A stretch of DNA of 64,000 nt from NCBI GenBank assembly GCA_964625225.1, contig CAZVAR010000003.1, forward strand, positions 5,649 to 69,648, given 5' to 3'. The translations under genes were made by a program, and so were the position numbers. Positions 18,447 through 26,765 of the stretch are shown here, piece after piece; position 1 is the first letter of the stretch, and every line of letters begins with the position of its first letter. The stretch comes from CAZVAR01 sp964625225 (GTDB lineage: Bacteria; Pseudomonadota; Alphaproteobacteria; JAJUGE01). Below the pieces are notes generated by a model. That model saw only the letters and a program-made list of their open reading frames with translations, was not told the origin of the DNA and ran no database searches.

Positions 18447-20022
18447 CCCCTTCGTCGGCCCGCAAGTCGATCTCGCCGCCGACGGGCTCGCCCTCACGGT
18501 CCAGATAGGTCGACAGGAGAATTCGGCCGTCCGCCGAGCCCTTGGGAAACACCAGTTCATGGGGCTCCCCGCCCAGATTCAATGCGATCAGCAGCCGCCG
18601 GCCGCCGTGCCGACGCTCATAAGCGAGAATGTCGCCGACCCGGGCGACCAAGTCCCAGCTCCCGACCGATAACGCTCGTTCCCGGCCCCGCAATGCCAGC
18701 AGCCGCCGGTACAGGGCCAGCATCGAGCGGTCGTCCCGCAGCTGCGCTTCGACATTGATGACCGGATAATCGTCGGTGACGGGCAGCCACGGGCAGCCCG
18801 TTGTGAAGCCGGCATTCCGTGTCCCGTCCCACTGCATCGGCGTGCGCTCCGGATCGCGGCCGACGCCGATGCCCGGCACGTTCTTCTCGAACGGGTCCCG
18901 AACCCGGTCGGGTGGGATCGACCCGTCGCGCATGCCGATCTCGTCGCCATAATACATGGTCGGAGTGCCGCGGAGGGTCAGCAGCATCATCGCTGCGACA
19001 CGCGCCTGCGATCGCCCGACCCGGCTGGCGATGCGCGGATTGTCGTGATTGCCCAACACCCAGTTAGGCCAGCCGCCGTCCGGAATGCAGGACTCGTACT
19101 CACGTATTATGCCGGCAAGGTGGTCAGCGTCCCAAGCCGCCTTGATGAGTTGGAAGTTAAACGGCAAGTGCACGCCCTTCAGGTCGACACCGTAATATGC
19201 AACCAGCCGCTCGATGGGCAGGTAGATCTCGCCGATGAGCAGTCTGTCTGGGTAGGCGCCGACGACCGCACGCATCTCCTCGATGACGTCGAACACTTCG
19301 GGTCGATCCGTGGTGTATAGCGGGATCACCGCATGGTGCGGCGGCTCCTCGCCCGGCCGGTAGTCGGGGTTCACGGGGTTGTCCCGGAACTGATCATCCT
19401 TGATCAGGTGCCAGATCACGTCCACCCGGAACCCGTCGACGCCGCGTTCCATCCAGAAGCGCAGCACGTCGTACATGGCGTGTCTGACTTCGGGGTTGCG
19501 CCAGTTGAGGTCGGGCTGCGCCTCCAGGTAAGCGTGATAATAGTATTGGCCCGTGGCCGGATCGAACGCCCAGGCCGATCCGCCGAAGTCGCTCAACCAA
19601 TTGTTGGGTGGTCCGCCGTCCGGCGCGGGATCGCGCCAGATGTACCAATTGCGCTTCGGATTGTCGCGCGAGGCTTTGGATTCCCGAAACCAGGGATGCT
19701 GGTCGGAGGTGTGGTTCGGAACGAAGTCCAGAATCAGCCTGATGTCGCGACGATGCAGATCATCGAGCAAACGATCGAAATCCGCCATCGTGCCGAACAT
19801 CGGGTGGATTCCGGTATAGTCGGACACGTCATAGCCGAAGTCCGCCATGGGCGACGGATAGATCGGCGAGATCCAGACGGCGTCGACACCCAGCCAGTCG
19901 AGATAGTCGATCTTGCTGTGGATACCGGCGAGATCACCGATGCCGTCACCGTTGGAGTCAAGGAAAGAGCGCGGATAGATCTGATAGACAACGCCCCTCT
20001 TCCACCAGGTGCTCTCTGGCAT
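18418..20022 (-). CDS. Alpha-glucosidase, GH13 family
   Basis: A 534-residue GH13 enzyme. WWKRGVVYQIYPRSFLDSNG, LDYLDWLGVDAVWISPIYPS and DFGYDVSDYTGIHPMFGT at the N-terminus mark the oligo-1,6-/alpha-glucosidase branch, and the layout (including GNWYIWRDP-type RNWYIWRDP) resembles proteobacterial alpha-glucosidases of subfamily 23. Nucleophile D201 in DGFRVDVIWH, acid/base E265 in LIGEIYLP, D327 in LGNHDNPRIASR. It would release glucose from short alpha-glucosides such as maltose or sucrose. ATG 20022 begins the family N-terminus; the open frame runs 91 codons further upstream without a convincing start. It converges on treZ copy 2. Confidence 0.92.
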   Translation of the reverse strand: MPESTWWKRGVVYQIYPRSFLDSNGDGIGDLAGIHSKIDYLDWLGVDAVWISPIYPSPMADFGYDVSDYTGIHPMFGTMADFDRLLDDLHRRDIRLILDFVPNHTSDQHPWFRESKASRDNPKRNWYIWRDPAPDGGPPNNWLSDFGGSAWAFDPATGQYYYHAYLEAQPDLNWRNPEVRHAMYDVLRFWMERGVDGFRVDVIWHLIKDDQFRDNPVNPDYRPGEEPPHHAVIPLYTTDRPEVFDVIEEMRAVVGAYPDRLLIGEIYLPIERLVAYYGVDLKGVHLPFNFQLIKAAWDADHLAGIIREYESCIPDGGWPNWVLGNHDNPRIASRVGRSQARVAAMMLLTLRGTPTMYYGDEIGMRDGSIPPDRVRDPFEKNVPGIGVGRDPERTPMQWDGTRNAGFTTGCPWLPVTDDYPVINVEAQLRDDRSMLALYRRLLALRGRERALSVGSWDLVARVGDILAYERRHGGRRLLIALNLGGEPHELVFPKGSADGRILLSTYLDREGEPVGGEIDLRADEGVIVEAGPRR

Positions 20023-20314
20023 TCCGTACCGCCCGCCATGTCGCTGCCCATAGGATGATGGTCCGAACAAATGCCCGGCAGGGTTCATTCCCAATCGTGT
20101 CCGGACCATCCGGGATGATAACGAGCGCGTTACGCCCGGGGTTGCGCCGATCGGTGAACCTTTTCCGGCAGCGGGCGATTTCTTCGATATCGGCACGGTG
20201 CGGGCGTCCGCACCGCTACGCGATCGGCACGTTTCGGAGGGTGCGATGGTCCGGCACAGGACGGGCGAACACCGAGACAAATCCGACCGGCTCACCGAAC
20301 GGAGGTGGACGGAA

Positions 20315-20722
20315 ATGGCAGACAGGAGCCCCGACGATTGCGACTGGCCGGATGCGAAAACCGGCGAAACGGGCGGCGGTTCGGTTCGCCATGACCAAAT
20401 CCGACAGCGCGCCTATCAGATCTGGGAGGAGAGCGGTCGGCCCGAGGGGCATGAGATGGATCATTGGCTCGAGGCCGAACGGGAAGTCCTGGGGCGCGGC
20501 GCGGCCGACAGCCGCGTTGCCATGCGGACCGGGGCAGGGCTCAACCCTAACCAGCCCGGGCGGTATTCGGCAGCCGGGGGTGCCGGAGACCGGCGGCGCA
20601 CCGCCCGACGACACCGGGCCACGTCCCGGCCGCGACGCCGCGCGCCGAGACCGGCCGTCGGTCATCCGGTCTCCATCGGCAGCGTCGGATCCCGCGCCCA
20701 TTCCTGGAGAGAGGCATCGTAG
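20315..20722 (+). CDS. DUF2934 domain protein
   Basis: A 135-residue product with a DUF2934 segment at about 26-56: RHDQIRQRAYQIWEESGRPE then GHEMDHWLEAEREVLG. This short helical domain is of unknown function and is frequent in alphaproteobacteria. The rest is Gly/Arg-rich and probably disordered. ATG 20315 was chosen because GGAGGT (20301-20306) precedes it; the frame is open further upstream to 20198 without a ribosome site. It is divergent from the alpha-glucosidase, with 292 bases between starts, and its 3' end overlaps the sulfurtransferase gene by 61 bases, so the C-terminal tail may be shorter in reality if the stop is misread. Confidence 0.7.
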   Translation: MADRSPDDCDWPDAKTGETGGGSVRHDQIRQRAYQIWEESGRPEGHEMDHWLEAEREVLGRGAADSRVAMRTGAGLNPNQPGRYSAAGGAGDRRRTARRHRATSRPRRRAPRPAVGHPVSIGSVGSRAHSWREAS

Positions 20723-21540
20723 ACGGCGACGTCGTCGATTCCGATGAGCGCGAGTGCAAGCGCATCGCCGCTCGCCGCGATACCTCCGCCGCAATAGGTC
20801 ACGACTCGCCGACCGTCGAGCACTCCGGCCGATGCGAAGATCGCATGCAACCGGTCGGCGGGGAGGTAGGTGTCGTCGTCCGGGTTGGTCAGGCTGCGTG
20901 CCGGCACATTGACGCTACCGGGAATGTGGCCGACCCGACCGTAATGGACCCCTCCGGTCCCGGCATGCTGCTCCGGGCTCAGAGCATTGACGAGGCAGAT
21001 CCCCGGATCATCGATCGCAGCGAGTACCGCATCTTTCCCTACGAACCGCCCGGGGCGCGGTCGCGCGATGAACCGGGCAACCGGATAGCCGCCTGGTTCG
21101 GTCGACACCAGGCGCCCCTCGGCGCACCATTTGCGCCAGCCGCCATTCAGCACGGCGGCATCGTCGAATCCGAAGGCCCGCAGCATCCACCAGACCCGCG
21201 CCGCCCATTGGGGCGTGCTGGTCGAGTAAAGAACGGCCCGGGTCCCCTCCCCGACCCCGTATCGTGACATGGCGGCAGCGAACCGCTCGGCCGACGGCAG
21301 GGTAAAGCGCAGCGGGCTCGTGGGATCCGACAGATCCTCGATGAGATCGGCAAAGACGGCACCGGGAATGTGCCCGGCCTCGTAACTGGCGCGCCCGCTC
21401 TCCGCCCGCATATCGCCCTCCGGCCGCGGATGCAGAAATACCGTGCAGTCGAGGATGCGGAGCGCGGGGTCGTCGAGATGCGCCTCCAGCCAATCCGTCT
21501 CGACCAGATAGTGCGGGTTGGCGTATTCAGGTGCGGTCAT
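20662..21540 (-). CDS. Rhodanese-type sulfurtransferase
   Basis: A 292-residue tandem rhodanese that moves sulfane sulfur from thiosulfate or 3-mercaptopyruvate to a thiophile. The inactive N-terminal domain carries ASYEAGHIPGAVFADL and VLYSTSTPQWAARVWWMLR; the C-terminal domain has GRVGHIPGSVNVP and the active-site loop TYCGGGIAAS. The loop CGGGIAAS differs from the CGSGVTA loop of the SseA protein at 33923, so substrate preference probably differs. ATG 21540 has GGAGGG just upstream. It overlaps the DUF2934 gene tail to tail. Confidence 0.88.
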   Translation of the reverse strand: MTAPEYANPHYLVETDWLEAHLDDPALRILDCTVFLHPRPEGDMRAESGRASYEAGHIPGAVFADLIEDLSDPTSPLRFTLPSAERFAAAMSRYGVGEGTRAVLYSTSTPQWAARVWWMLRAFGFDDAAVLNGGWRKWCAEGRLVSTEPGGYPVARFIARPRPGRFVGKDAVLAAIDDPGICLVNALSPEQHAGTGGVHYGRVGHIPGSVNVPARSLTNPDDDTYLPADRLHAIFASAGVLDGRRVVTYCGGGIAASGDALALALIGIDDVAVYDASLQEWARDPTLPMETG

Positions 21541-21624
21541 TGAGGCCCTCCTTCAGCGGCGGTCGATTCTAGTCGCTCGAGATCGCGCGGTCCAAACCGC
21601 CGCCCTGCCCGAACGCCGAGGAAC

Positions 21625-22518
21625 ATGCCCATGCGCTCCGCCGCCGGCGGCACCGCGACCTCCGCCGATCAGACGAGAGGCATTCTCTGTATGATTGCCG
21701 GCGTGTTCGTCCTGACGACACAGGACGCGCTGACGAAATGGCTGACCGCCGGATTTCATGCCGGCGAAATCATGTTCTGGCGAGGCTTGTTCTCGTTCCT
21801 GCCTCTCGCGGTCCTGATCTGGCGCGACGGCGGGCTTTCCTCCGTGAAGAGCCGCCGCCCCCTCGTCAACCTGCTGCGGGCGATGCTGGCGCTGGCCACA
21901 TCCGTGCTGATCGTCATGTCGTTCGCCCTGATGCCGCTGGCCGACGCGTTGGCGGTGGTGTTTGCAAGCCCCCTGATCCTGACCGCGCTTTCCGGCCCGC
22001 TGCTCGGAGAGCCGGTAGGGTGGCGCCGTTGGTCCGCGGTGGCCATCGGGTTCGTCGGCGTGCTGCTGCTCACCCGTCCGAGTGCGAGCGGAATTGCGCT
22101 GGTGGTATTATTGCCGCTCACGGCCGCGCTCTTCTCGGCGCTGCGCGATATCGTAACGCGCCGCCTCGGAGCGCATGATGGCTCTACGGCGATCCTATTC
22201 TGGACCCAAGTCGTCGCAACACTCGCTGCGGCACCGACGCTTATCGTCAATAGCGGCTGGCCCTCGCCTACGGATTGGCTGCTGTTCGCGACGGCCGGGA
22301 TCCTGGTCGCGCTCGCGCATTATCTCATTATCCGCGCGTTCCTGTTCGCCCCGGCAGCGGTGATCGCGCCATTTCGATATCTGGCGCTGGTCTGGGCCGT
22401 GCTGATCGGCTTCGTGGTATGGGGCGACATTCCCGACATCTGGGCGACGACGGGTTCCATCCTGATTGCCGGCAGCGGCCTCTACATGTTGCATCGGGAA
22501 GCACGGCGGCGGCAGTAG
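21625..22518 (+). CDS. DMT-superfamily (EamA) transporter
   Basis: A 297-residue inner-membrane protein with about ten hydrophobic segments in two EamA repeats. The first starts GILCMIAGVFVLTTQDALTK and includes the typical EIMFWRGLFSF and FALMPLADALAVVFASPLI; the second starts near LVVLLPLTAALFSALRDIV. Such carriers export or import small metabolites; the substrate is not evident. GAGGAAC immediately precedes ATG 21625, and ATG 21631 is an alternative. The following hydrolase starts 62 bases later on the same strand. Confidence 0.88.
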   Translation: MPMRSAAGGTATSADQTRGILCMIAGVFVLTTQDALTKWLTAGFHAGEIMFWRGLFSFLPLAVLIWRDGGLSSVKSRRPLVNLLRAMLALATSVLIVMSFALMPLADALAVVFASPLILTALSGPLLGEPVGWRRWSAVAIGFVGVLLLTRPSASGIALVVLLPLTAALFSALRDIVTRRLGAHDGSTAILFWTQVVATLAAAPTLIVNSGWPSPTDWLLFATAGILVALAHYLIIRAFLFAPAAVIAPFRYLALVWAVLIGFVVWGDIPDIWATTGSILIAGSGLYMLHREARRRQ

Positions 22519-22580
22519 CTGTGCGGCGGGCCCACTTACCTTACAATCGCAGCCGAACGTCGCCGAAGAAGGGGATTTCT

Positions 22581-22974
22581 TTGATTCCACCGCTAGTAAC
22601 CGCCCCGACCGCGCGCGGCATCATCGGCTATCGTGCTGCCGGAGCCGGCACGGCGCTCGTGCTGCTGCACGGGATCGCCGGCGCGTCGCAGTCTTGGACG
22701 CGCCAGCTCGCAGACCTTGCGGACATGCGCCGGGTAATCGCCTGGGATTGCCCCGGCTATGGCGACTCCGACGACCTCCCCGGTGAGCCCGGCCTGGACG
22801 ACTATGCCGAAGCGTTGCTCGCGCTTGCGGATTCGCTGGGCCTTGAGCGGTTCGACCTGCTCGGTCACTCGATGGGCGGTGCGATCGCCGGCCGGTTCGC
22901 AGCGCGTCACCCCGAGCGGGTCGAGCGATTGATCCTATCGGGAACGCGCACCGGGTTCACTCGCCGCGACCCTG
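22581..22974 (+). CDS. Alpha/beta hydrolase, N-terminal part, cut by gap
   Basis: The first 131 residues of an alpha/beta-hydrolase fold enzyme: oxyanion-hole segment VLLHGIAGASQSW, then WDCPGYGDSD, and the nucleophile elbow LLGHSMGGAIAGRFA (nucleophile Ser). The acid and His of the triad would lie in the missing part. TTG 22581 is the likely start: AAGGGG lies 7 bases before it and the frame has no ATG nearby. Sequence after the N gap has no hydrolase C-terminus in any frame that I can recognise, so the gap probably hides at least 400 bases. Substrate unknown. Confidence 0.85.
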
Positions 22975-23074
22975 NNNNNNNNNNNNNNNNNNNNNNNNNN
23001 NNNNNNNNNNNNNNNNNNNNNNNNNNNNNNNNNNNNNNNNNNNNNNNNNNNNNNNNNNNNNNNNNNNNNNNNNN
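22975..23074. other. Assembly gap of 100 Ns
   Basis: Exactly 100 Ns, the usual placeholder for a gap of unknown length. The alpha/beta hydrolase is interrupted here and other genes could be missing. Confidence 0.95.
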
Positions 23075-23170
23075 GATCGCGGCACGCTTATCGGTCGGCC
23101 TCGACCGGATCAATCGGCTGCCGGCGGACAAGGATGTCCCGACGTCCCGGCGGCGAACTCCACGTTCGTC

Positions 23171-23362
23171 TTACTGATCCAGCCCGGGATGCGACGCGAT
23201 CTGCTTCCCGATCGCGTTCCGGGCGATCGGGCGATCCGTCTGCTCCACGATTGCCGTAACGGTCGTCGACGACGGTCGTTGCCCGACTGTCGAGACGTCG
23301 GCGGCCGAAGGTCCGCAGCCTGCGAACATCCCTGGCACTGCCCGAGCGCACTGATGCGGCAT
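23171..23362 (-). CDS. Possible small protein downstream of the ABC ATPase
   Basis: A 63-residue ORF. ATG 23362 follows CGGAGC at good spacing, 17 bases after the ATPase stop. Near the N-terminus FAGC resembles a lipobox, but the preceding region is not a convincing signal peptide. No family recognised. The remaining sequence between the gap and the ATPase gene shows nothing else. Confidence 0.25.
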   Translation of the reverse strand: MPHQCARAVPGMFAGCGPSAADVSTVGQRPSSTTVTAIVEQTDRPIARNAIGKQIASHPGLDQ

Positions 23363-23379
23363 CCGAGCTCCGGTGATGA

Positions 23380-24447
23380 TTAGTGCGGAAAGACGAAGGC
23401 TTGTTCGGGGTCCAACGACACGGCCAGGAAATCGCCTTCGCGGGGCAGAAAGCGCCCGGGTACCCGCGCATGCAAATGACGCTGTCCGCACGCGGCGTCC
23501 AGTGCAAGGTGAACGAGCGTCGTTCGTCCGAGGAGACGTGCGGCGAGCACCCGTGCGAGCGGTCCTCCGCTCAGCTTCGGCCCGAGTCGAATCGCCTCAG
23601 GCCGGATCAGCACCTCCGCGGCTGCGCCATCGGCAACTGCCCCCGCCGGCAGCACGCCGAGCGGGGTCTCAACGCGACCGGCTCGCGCAATCGCTTCGAA
23701 CCGGTTGATCTCGCCGAAGAATCCGGCCACGAAGGCAGTAGCCGGACGACAGTAGATTTCGACCGGTGTCCCGATCTGCTCGATTCGGCCGGCACGCATC
23801 ACTGCAATCCGATCGGCCATGAACATGGCCTCCTCCGGATCGTGCGTGACCAAAAGCGATGCCGCGCCGCTCGCCTTCAGGAGGTGCATCGCGTCGTCGC
23901 GCACCTGACTGCGGAGCTGGCTGTCGAGGCCGGAGAACGGCTCGTCCAGGAGCAGCAGGCGCGGCTCGGGCGCGAGCGCCCGGGCGAGCGCTACACGCTG
24001 CTGCTGCCCACCCGAAAGCGTGTGCGGGTAGGCTCGTGCGAAAGATTCAAGTCCGACCTTGGCCAGCATCGCCAAGCCACGCGCTCGCCGGTCGCGGGCC
24101 GCGAGGCCGCGCACGCCGAAGGTTACGTTGTCCAGCACGCTCATATGCGGAAACAACGCATAATCCTGGAACATCAAGCCGATGCGCCGCCGCTCGACCG
24201 CCACGTGGCAATCCGGTGACGAGACGACGCAGTTGCCGACTGTCACCTGTCCCTGCTGCACGGGCTCCAGGCCGGCGATCAGTCGCAGCGTGGTGGTCTT
24301 GCCGCAACCCGATGGCCCGACCAGACACAGGGTTTCACCGGGCGCGACGTCGAATTCCACCCCACTGAGAACCGGGGTCTCTCCATATCGATGACTCAGG
24401 CCCTCGACCCGTAGAGCCGGGGCGATCCTGCGCTCGACCGCACGCAC
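23380..24447 (-). CDS. ABC transporter ATP-binding protein, FbpC/PotA-like
   Basis: A 355-residue ATPase subunit of an importer of the iron(III)/polyamine/thiamine type. Walker A GPSGCGKTT, Q-loop FQDYALFP, signature LSGGQQQR, Walker B LLLLDEPFSGLDS, H-loop THDPEEAM, then a C-terminal TOBE-like regulatory domain (about 230-355). No binding-protein or permease genes are adjacent, so it is an orphan here; they may have been lost in the N gap 300 bases downstream or lie elsewhere. The start is uncertain: GTG 24447 gives the usual family length, while the open frame extends to a TTG at 24582 and other GTGs lie between. It follows scpB by 179 bases. Confidence 0.88.
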   Translation of the reverse strand: MRAVERRIAPALRVEGLSHRYGETPVLSGVEFDVAPGETLCLVGPSGCGKTTTLRLIAGLEPVQQGQVTVGNCVVSSPDCHVAVERRRIGLMFQDYALFPHMSVLDNVTFGVRGLAARDRRARGLAMLAKVGLESFARAYPHTLSGGQQQRVALARALAPEPRLLLLDEPFSGLDSQLRSQVRDDAMHLLKASGAASLLVTHDPEEAMFMADRIAVMRAGRIEQIGTPVEIYCRPATAFVAGFFGEINRFEAIARAGRVETPLGVLPAGAVADGAAAEVLIRPEAIRLGPKLSGGPLARVLAARLLGRTTLVHLALDAACGQRHLHARVPGRFLPREGDFLAVSLDPEQAFVFPH

Positions 24448-24626
24448 GAGAGCGGGTCCCGATCCGGGAGAGTCGGCCCGAATCTCGGCTACGCTATACT
24501 CGTTGAGGCGGGGCTGCAGGAGCACGGAAGAAGCCACGGCGAATGACGGATGCGATAGGCGCAGCAAACGTATTGCAAACAACTCGCATTATCAACGATC
24601 CGTTTCGACGCAGGTTCCCCTGACGA

Positions 24627-25247
24627 TCAGCCGGTCTCGTCCGGAGGCGCCGCCTCGTCCTCGGGCAAAGGCGGTGGAAGCGGCAACTCGCCCCGCAGTT
24701 CCTGCGCGACGGCAACGGCGGCACGGGTATCCAGCAACCCGGCGGCGCGGAGCTCATCCAGTCCGGGTAGATCCTGAAGGCCGTTCAGCGAAAAGTCCCG
24801 CAGGAACGCTTCGGTGGTAACCCAGGTCACGGGCCGTCCGGGAACCTCTCTCCGCGGACCAGGGTGGACCCAACCGGCCTCGAACAGGGTGTCAAGCGTC
24901 CCCTTGCTGAGCGAGACCCCCCGGATCTCCTCGATCTCGGCGCGGGTCACCGGTTGATGATAAGCGATCACCGCCAAGGTCTCGGCTGCCGCACGCGACA
25001 GGCGCCTCGCCACCGGCCGCTCGATACGAAGCCGATCGGCCAGGTCGGGAGCGGTCTGGAACATCCACTTCCCTACCACCCGGACAGGCCGGATGCCACG
25101 ACCCTCATAGTGCGCGCAAAGGGCCGCGAGAATTGCGGTGACATCGGTACCAGCGGGTAACCGCGCCGCCAGCGCATCCTCCCCTAGCGGCTCCGCGGCC
25201 GCAAACAGGAGAGCTTCTACAAGACGGAGATGCTCCGGATCGATCAT
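24627..25247 (-). CDS. scpB: Segregation and condensation protein B
   Basis: ScpB is a winged-helix partner of the SMC-ScpA complex that condenses and segregates chromosomes. The 206-residue product shows LRLVEALLFAAAEPL at the N-terminus, LSRAAAETLAVIAYHQPVTR and AEIEEIRGV, then WVTTEAFLRDFSLNGLQDLP, all typical. Its ATG overlaps the scpA stop by 4 bases (ATGA), so the two are translationally coupled. The C-terminal tail is Pro/Glu-rich. Confidence 0.95.
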   Translation of the reverse strand: MIDPEHLRLVEALLFAAAEPLGEDALAARLPAGTDVTAILAALCAHYEGRGIRPVRVVGKWMFQTAPDLADRLRIERPVARRLSRAAAETLAVIAYHQPVTRAEIEEIRGVSLSKGTLDTLFEAGWVHPGPRREVPGRPVTWVTTEAFLRDFSLNGLQDLPGLDELRAAGLLDTRAAVAVAQELRGELPLPPPLPEDEAAPPDETG

Positions 25248-26053
25248 TCGGCAGCGCCCGTGTCGACACCGTTCCCGGAAGAGCTCGCAGGGGGATCTGC
25301 AGGACGGAGATAGAGCGGCCCGAAAAGTCTGTCCTGTCGCAGCCTCGCACGGCCTAGCTTGGACAGTTCGAGCGCCGCCAGGAGCGTCGCAGCGACGGCG
25401 GATCGCGCCGGTAAGCCGCCGCGCAGCTTCGCCGGGAGAAAGCTCAGCAGGCTCTGCCAGCCGCCCGCTCGCCCGAGATTGCGCTCCAGACGCTGCAGCG
25501 CGGCTTCGACCGTATGCAAGCCGGTCGACACGATGGTCAGTTGCGGTTGGGCCGTACCACGTCGATTGGGATAGGAGCGGAGGAGGTCGAACAGCGAGAT
25601 CTGGTATCGTGGGCGCAACACGACCTCGGTTCCTTCAGGCGCACCGCGCGGCCATACGGTCTCCCCGAGCCGCGGACGGGCGAGGAGTTGCGCCGCAGCG
25701 GCCTTCACCGCCTCCAGCCGGCGAAGCTGGAAGGCAAGGGCGTCGGCCATCTCCTCGGCGGTCGGACGGACTTCCTCCCGCTCCTTCTCGGGCAGCAGCA
25801 GGCGGCTCTTCAGATAGGCGAGCCACGCGGCCATCACGAGATAATCAGCGGCGATTTCCAGGCGCAGCGCCTGCGAGCGCGCAATGAACTCGAGATACTG
25901 GTCCGCGAGTTGAAGAATGGAAATGCGCGCGAGATCGACTTTCTGCTCCCGGGCGAGCGCGAGAAGCAGATCGATCGGCCCCTCGAAACCATCCAGGTCG
26001 AGCAGGAGGTCCGGGTCACACGGTTCCGGCGCCTGTGCGTCGGCGCACGTCAT
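25244..26053 (-). CDS. scpA: Segregation and condensation protein A
   Basis: ScpA is the kleisin bridging SMC heads. The 269-residue product contains FEGPIDLLLALAREQKVDLA and ISILQLADQYLEFI at the N-terminus (SMC neck binding), AADYLVMAAWLAYLKSRLLL, and a C-terminal winged helix with AVAATLLAALELSKLGRARL. Start ATG 26053 is preferred over the longer open frame because it overlaps the stop of the protease gene by 4 bases (ATGA). It is coupled in turn to scpB. Confidence 0.95.
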   Translation of the reverse strand: MTCADAQAPEPCDPDLLLDLDGFEGPIDLLLALAREQKVDLARISILQLADQYLEFIARSQALRLEIAADYLVMAAWLAYLKSRLLLPEKEREEVRPTAEEMADALAFQLRRLEAVKAAAAQLLARPRLGETVWPRGAPEGTEVVLRPRYQISLFDLLRSYPNRRGTAQPQLTIVSTGLHTVEAALQRLERNLGRAGGWQSLLSFLPAKLRGGLPARSAVAATLLAALELSKLGRARLRQDRLFGPLYLRPADPPASSSGNGVDTGAAE

Positions 26054-26760
26054 GCTAATCCCGACAGGCCGGTTCCGCGAACGACCAGCTCCACCAGCCA
26101 TGCCACAGTGCCGAGAACCAACGGCCCGACGAGGTTCAAGTCATGACCGATCTGCCTGCCAATCAGCGGCAGCACGAACAGCATACCGATGAGAATAGGC
26201 AACCCGAACCGCTCCAGCCGGACCAGCGGTAGCGCCAACCTGTAGGGCAGCAGCCCCACCGCGATCCGCCCACCGTCGAGTGGCGGCAGTGGTATGAGGT
26301 TGAACACGGCGAGAATCATGTTGACGACGACCGCGTTGGCAAGATTGGCGATTGTCCAGGCGGCGATCCCGCCCGGCAGCAGTACCGCCGCATGAACCAG
26401 GAGCGCCGCGGTAAACGCCAGCAGCAGATTTGCTGCCGGCCCTGCAGCGGCAACCAGCACCATGCTCCAGCGAGGGTTCCGGAGCCGAGTGACGGCCACG
26501 GGAACTGGCTTGGCATAGCCGAACATGAACGGCGGCCCGAATGGTGCCGTCACCAGCAGCATCATGCCAGGCAGTGCGAGCGTACCGAACGGGTCTATAT
26601 GGCGGACCGGGTTGAATGTCACCCTGCCCAGGCGATAGGCCGTGTCGTCGCCGAGCCGCCAAGCGGCGAATGCATGGGCTGCCTCGTGAAAGGTGATCGC
26701 CACGATTACAGGCAAGGCCCAGAGCGAGACCAAGTGGAGCGATTGCTCCAGGGACGGCAT
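26050..26760 (-). CDS. Site-2 protease family (M50) membrane metalloprotease
   Basis: A 236-residue integral membrane zinc protease. Zinc motif HEAAH at 25-29 within the first membrane segment, and the second-metal-site motif NLIPLPPLDGGR with D162. About six hydrophobic segments. The small size without PDZ domain fits the minimal group of family M50 enzymes whose substrates are mostly unknown. ATG 26760 lies 5 bases after the nagZ stop. The 4-base overlap with scpA shows that it is expressed with the chromosome condensation genes, but a functional link is not shown. Confidence 0.9.
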   Translation of the reverse strand: MPSLEQSLHLVSLWALPVIVAITFHEAAHAFAAWRLGDDTAYRLGRVTFNPVRHIDPFGTLALPGMMLLVTAPFGPPFMFGYAKPVPVAVTRLRNPRWSMVLVAAAGPAANLLLAFTAALLVHAAVLLPGGIAAWTIANLANAVVVNMILAVFNLIPLPPLDGGRIAVGLLPYRLALPLVRLERFGLPILIGMLFVLPLIGRQIGHDLNLVGPLVLGTVAWLVELVVRGTGLSGLA

Positions 26761-26765
26761 GTCAG

